Shown: positions 60,147-64,000 of the stretch, piece by piece
How positions within the stretch are numbered: the stretch's first letter is position 1
Layout: each line of letters starts with the position of its first letter
NCBI GenBank assembly: GCA_003667245.1
Contig: RCNN01000077.1
Coordinates: 59,798 to 123,797, forward strand
DNA: 64,000 nt
Source of the DNA: Heterostelium multicystogenum
Lineage: Eukaryota; Evosea; Eumycetozoa; Acytosteliales; Acytosteliaceae
Reading direction: 5' to 3'
Notes under the pieces: generated by a model
What the model was told of the DNA's origin: nothing
Database searches by the model: none
Seen by the model: only the letters and a program-made list of their open reading frames with translations
Translations under genes and position numbers: made by a program

Positions 60147-61130
60147 AAATATAAATTACTTCTCATTCTCCGTAAGGAGTTAATATTATCGAGAGCTATT
60201 AAGATTAAAGAAAAAAAATTTAAACTTTTAATAGATTTAACGATAATATTCATTAAATAAATATATTATACAATAGATGTAGCATTAATTGAATTACTAA
60301 ACTGAAACTTAGTTGAGTAAATATATAAAATACTCTACTATATTTAAAGTATTTTAACATTCATTTACCTCTATATAAGAAATAAAGATCTAATATTAGT
60401 AGAGTCAGCCCCACTAAGGATCCCAAAAGTTGCATTAGATCCAGAAGTCATTAGACTGTAAGAAGAGGAACTTGAAAAAGCTGGAGCTCTTCCACCTGTA
60501 CCAGATGATGAATATGATGACCTCTAATAGAATAAATTGAAACAATGATCGATCAATATCAATTATTGAAACCAATCTATCAACAACAACTTCAACAAAT
60601 AATGTACACTATTTAGTAACTATTCTAACATTGTTATTTTTGAAAATTAATTAAGTTCCTATCACCATTCAGAAATCTAAATTAACAAATTTACAAATAA
60701 TATAATAATAAATAGATAATTAAACAGAGAATTAATCATTTAATTAATTCAATATAAGCATTTGTAATTGATTACTACAACTACAATAAACGACTAAGAA
60801 GCTGAATATCGAAGAAGTATAGTTGTTATTTAATTTATTTTTAACAGATAACTAAGAGTTAATTTGGTTATTGATGTAACTTTAGCAGACTAACACGCTC
60901 CATCACAAATTTTCATCAAACGGTGATCTCAATCAATCATAATCAGTATTCACCAGGTTTTTAGTTAACTATACTCATTTTAGTTTTAAGATAGAATTAA
61001 ACAAATTATTAATATATCTTTTATTTATCTACAGTTAATTAATTAATTTTAGATTATCATTTTAATTTTCAATCATTTTAACAAGAATAACAAATATGAA
61101 TAATTATTAAAAATAACACAAATATTATAG
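60147..61130. other. AT-rich stretch with one exon-like segment
   Basis: At about 60402-60529 a frame reads SAPLRIPKVALDPEVIRL, then TAA, then EEELEKAGALPPVPDDEYDD and a stop. The clean coding quality on both sides of the TAA suggests an exon with a substitution or shift. The rest is AT-rich and featureless. Confidence 0.4.
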
Positions 61131-61299
61131 CAAAAGCATGGGACTCCAAGAGTCAATACATCTCTAGTATTACAAAAGTAGAGAATGTTGATTTTTCACA
61201 AGTAGAGAAAGTGAATCAACCACAACAACAGCCACTTCAACAAAAGGATAGACATTTCATGATGCCAACAGAATCTTCAATGGCAAAGATTGGTAATAA

Positions 61300-62130
61300 A
61301 AAGTACATCAACTGCCCCAGTCAATTTGCCAAATGTCATTAGAAGAAAGATATATGCTGCAAACATTATGGAACATTATATAAATCCAACAGTTTCATCA
61401 ACTGGTATGTTAAGTGAAAATTATTCAATTATTAATTTAAATTATTAATTAGATATTAAAGGCCAAACAGATTCCAAATAAAGGTTTGGATCAAGAAATA
61501 AACCTCTGAAAAGAGTTGACCATAGAGAGTTAGCTGTACCAAGCATCAACAAAAGATTTATGAATCCTACAGTTTCATCAACGTAATGTAGATTATTAAT
61601 ATCAATAATTATTTATTAATTACAAAAATTACAGGCCAAGCAGATTCCAAGTGAAAATGTGGATCAAGAAAAGAAAACCTCTAGAAAGAGTGACTAAAAG
61701 AACCTTAAAGGTACCAAACATCAACAACAGATTCATAAATCATACAATTTCATCTGGTGTATGTATATTATAATACAATACTTAAATAATTAATTGGAAG
61801 TTTAAAAGTCCAAGAAACAACCTAGGATTAAATCTGTGGATCAAGAAAAAGAAGCCACTGGAAAGAGTGACCAAAAGAACGTTAGGTGTACCAAGCATCA
61901 AAAAACAGATTGTCCAACACACCATATCATCAAGGGTAATTGCCAGTTTTACAATAATTCTAAATTGTTAATTAATATATCTGTTTATTTGTATAGGGCA
62001 AGGAAACCTATTCCTAGTTTACCTATGAATAGATTAGAAAACTACTTTGCCAAGAGTCAACAAAAGAATATTAGATGTACCAACCATCAAAAATAGATTT
62101 GTCCAAGACACCATATCATCAAGAGTATTA
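61300..62130 (+). repeat. Tandem array of about five decayed exon-intron units
   Basis: Units of roughly 125 bases with related coding content recur about every 170-190 bases, separated by AT-rich intron-like stretches of 45-65 bases. Approximate unit starts are 61310, 61461, 61635, 61808 and 61997. Shared protein motifs are P-R-F-Q-x-K-x-W-I-K-K, then K-P-L-E-R-V-T-K-R-T, then V-P-x-I-x-x-R-F, ending x-x-T-I/V-S-S. The cleanest unit reads WIKKRKPLERVTKR and VPNINNRFINHTISSG (61663-61763). Others carry single-base shifts. It looks like a gene with tandemly duplicated exons, now partly decayed or poorly sequenced. Confidence 0.55.
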
Positions 62131-62189
62131 TAAATTTTAAATAACAAAATCTATAGTATATAAATATTAATTAATCTTTATGAATATAG

Positions 62190-62350
62190 GCTCGAGTGTG
62201 TAAGCCACTGTGGTGCCAGTCGGACTCCACCTCCGCGTGGTTTGCACCGGGAAACTCCATGAACATCAAAGTTTGCCCAACTTGATGTTCATGGTGGATA
62301 AGAGAGTCCATCAATTTTCTTATCTTGCATCACCCACTCACACACTGTTT
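62190..62350. ncRNA. Inverted-repeat locus, candidate structured RNA
   Basis: The arms CCATGAACATCAAAGTT (62257-62273) and AACTTGATGTTCATGG (62279-62294) pair over 16 bp with one bulged A and a 5-base loop TGCCC. The flanks contain a complementary outer pair AGTGTGT (62195-62201) and ACACACT (62340-62346). The stretch 62205-62256 is much richer in GC than anything nearby. An ATG frame across it (62210-62395) is probably incidental. It could be a non-coding RNA, a hairpin of a mobile element end, or a small-RNA source. Confidence 0.35.
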
Positions 62351-63260
62351 AAAAGATCACTAGATAAATCTTGTATTATATCTTTGTATTTATAGATCAA
62401 CAAACACTTCACCACATTCCAACTTCACTTGTTTGTTTCAAAATTCATTTTTTCACTTTTTCACACACCCCACTTCACAGTCAACTTGTTTTTGAACAAG
62501 ATTGCTATTATCAAGTGATATAAATATAATCAATGTCGTTCATCACGATGAGAACATCTTGTACACTTCGAGTTCAAAATATCATGATCGAAATGTTTAA
62601 GGATCTTCAATCGTATGGATGATATATGCCGAACATCAGCATCGATTGAGAGGAAGAGCAGTTCTACTCAAACTCAAAACTCTCGCTCACAGATCATCGA
62701 TGTGGAAGACTGTAATGGATGTCTTCACAATGTAATTCAACAAGAGGTTGGCTACGTACTTTCACTCAAAAAGAAGTATCCAAGCTCCGAAATTACTAGT
62801 TAAGTTATAGTTGCTGTTGGATTGACAAGATTGATCATCATTCAGCTCTAGGCTCTTTATGCTTCAACACGCTCAGGTCAGAGATCTTAATTCAGGATTC
62901 AGGTGGACTCATTGATTAGTTTTTGCTCTCAATTGCAATTAGTTGGTGGATGATGATTCTTAGTTTTCAAGTTTAGAATTAGACAACAAACAGAACTGAT
63001 AAAGTGGAACTCAACTCAATTCAATTTTGTTACAGTTTATCAATTATTTTTGGAGGATTTAATACAGATTTGGATACACATGATTTGGATTAGTCTCCTC
63101 ATTAATGGATAGATATCATTAGGTCAACAGGTTGTTTAGGTTTCAATAAAGCAGTTATAGTTGATCACAATATAAAAAAAGAATATATTAGGTTTACTGA
63201 AAGATTAAAGAACAATATTGAGTAGCATATTTTAATGTTGAAACGAATGAATTTGCAATG
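62351..63260 (+). other. Fragmentary coding-like region
   Basis: Short open stretches occur in several frames, for example 62534-62620 (SFITMRTSCTLRVQNIM) and 62615-62803 (with SSSTQTQNSRSQIIDVED). They do not form a single product and I recognise no family. They may be the 5' part of the glycosyltransferase-like fragment that follows. Confidence 0.3.
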
Positions 63261-63267
63261 AATCTGG

Positions 63268-63780
63268 TTGAGAGATCCTCTGTTCGATCCAGATACTCTA
63301 TTTCTCCAGGACAATGGTTATACTTTTGCTTCTCGATTAACTGAGCAGAAACAGCCGATGATAGTAGTTGAAGTATTTAAAGAAATGATTCTCAAGAATC
63401 TTACATTTACTGCACTGTGTGGAGACGGACCCTTCAGAGAGCAAATGGAGGAGTTTGTTAATCGTAATGGAAGTCAGACCATGTCAAAATGCTTGGAATG
63501 TACCATTATATGATATGCCTAAATTAATATCTGCATCCGATATTATTTCTTCCCAGCAAAATAAGGTATTTCAATGCTCTTCCATAGGCTATGGCAGCTG
63601 GAGTGGTTCCCATAGTAGCAAAAGTGGGTGGAATAAAGTGAGTTGGTATCAATGGATGAAGGAATATTATTGGATAAAAACCAAATTGCTTCATCGTCAA
63701 CAGGAAATAGATCAGTATTCATATTCTTTAGAACATTAATATCCAATCCTCAACTCTTAAAGAGAATGAGTAAGAATTTG
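63268..63780 (+). pseudogene. Glycosyltransferase group 1 (GT4)-like fragment, frame-broken
   Basis: The first frame (to 63513) reads FASRLTEQKQPMIVVEVFKE and FTALCGDGPFREQMEEFV, the typical R-L-x-x-x-K and GDGP region of GT4 glycosyltransferases. After shifts it continues with NVPLYDMPKLISASDII and then MAAGVVPIVAKVGGI, the nucleotide-sugar-binding end where G-x-P-V-V-A-x-x-x-G-G is usual. It then reads LVSMDEGILLDKNQI and LISNPQLLKRMSKNLS, ending at 63780. At least three shifts are needed. Enzymes of this type transfer sugars from nucleotide donors; the acceptor is unknown. It may be a decayed gene or a real one with errors. Confidence 0.55.
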
Positions 63781-63781
63781 T

Positions 63782-64000
63782 CGTGAAAAGAATTTCTCGA
63801 TATCATGGAGATAAGATAATCACGTGTTCTGTAATGCATCTGCCCAAAAAGCTTGAGCTTGATCAAAAACAATATAAAGTAGATACGGCCATACAAAGAA
63901 TAAAATACCTCATCTCGTCCGATCTGAGCAGTCAAATTTCTTCTGGCCACCTAAGTACTCAAGTTGGAGACAATTGGGAACATGTGGTGCTGTATCTCTA
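63782..64000 (+). CDS. Partial open frame running off the window
   Basis: A frame reading VKRISRYHGDKIITCSVMHL, then PKKLELDQKQYKVDTAIQRI and YLISSDLSSQISS, remains open to the last base. It follows the glycosyltransferase-like fragment directly and may be its continuation into a further domain, possibly another sugar-transfer domain. That is a guess; the gene continues beyond the window. Confidence 0.45.

Overview
The window looks like nuclear DNA of a dictyostelid social amoeba. Intergenic DNA is very AT-rich, with poly-A/T tracts and TA runs. Introns are short (about 50-150 bp) and AT-rich with GT..AG ends. Proteins carry Asn, Ser and Gln homopolymers, nearly all stops are TAA, and the best matches are to Dictyostelium-type families (degenerate ankyrin proteins, a B-box/kelch-like protein, Arp2, Rac, a chromodomain Ty3/gypsy element beside a tRNA gene). 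GC content looks less extreme than in D. discoideum, so a Polysphondylium/Heterostelium-like relative is plausible. I cannot name the species.

Layout. 1-2.45 kb: no gene, one GC-rich hairpin locus. 2.45-9.03 kb: Arp2, Sar1, dihydrofolate reductase and actin, all on +. 9.4-11.1 kb: a broken B-box/kelch-like gene. 11.6-13.7 kb (-): six-exon PH-domain protein. 14.5-15.7 kb: Bub3, convergent with GPKOW/Spp2 (15.8-17.4 kb, -). 18.7-22.9 kb: large non-canonical poly(A)/terminal nucleotidyltransferase. 23.7-26.0 kb: ankyrin-like protein. 26.1-28.2 kb: PFK-2/FBPase-2 homologue with an altered phosphatase site. 28.2-33.6 kb: 5.4 kb gene desert. 33.6-36.6 kb: secreted alpha/beta-hydrolase and a second ankyrin-like protein. 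37.3-43.1 kb: a complete LTR retrotransposon (chromovirus, minus strand), 56 bp beyond the 3' end of a tRNA-Ile(AAU) gene. 43.4-53.3 kb: Clp1, aspartic protease (-), Rac GTPase, CCT8 (-), Dph5, multi-spanning membrane protein. 53.7-57.9 kb: an EEP-family nuclease and a P-loop NTPase-like protein. 58-64 kb: fragmentary coding sequence, a tandem array of decayed exon-like units, an inverted-repeat locus and a glycosyltransferase-like fragment running toward the window end.

The genes do not form a pathway; this is ordinary eukaryotic gene order. Functions group loosely into actin cytoskeleton (Arp2, actin, Rac), secretion (Sar1), RNA processing (GPKOW, Clp1, terminal nucleotidyltransferase, EEP nuclease), translation and folding (Dph5, CCT8), mitotic checkpoint (Bub3) and metabolism (DHFR, PFK-2).

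A major caveat is that many conserved single-copy genes (Arp2, DHFR, Clp1, CCT8, the nucleotidyltransferase) contain isolated 1-base shifts, several at homopolymers. In Clp1 and CCT8, exon-length arithmetic supports these shifts independently. Most are therefore probably sequence errors rather than pseudogenes, and this weakens pseudogene calls elsewhere in the window.
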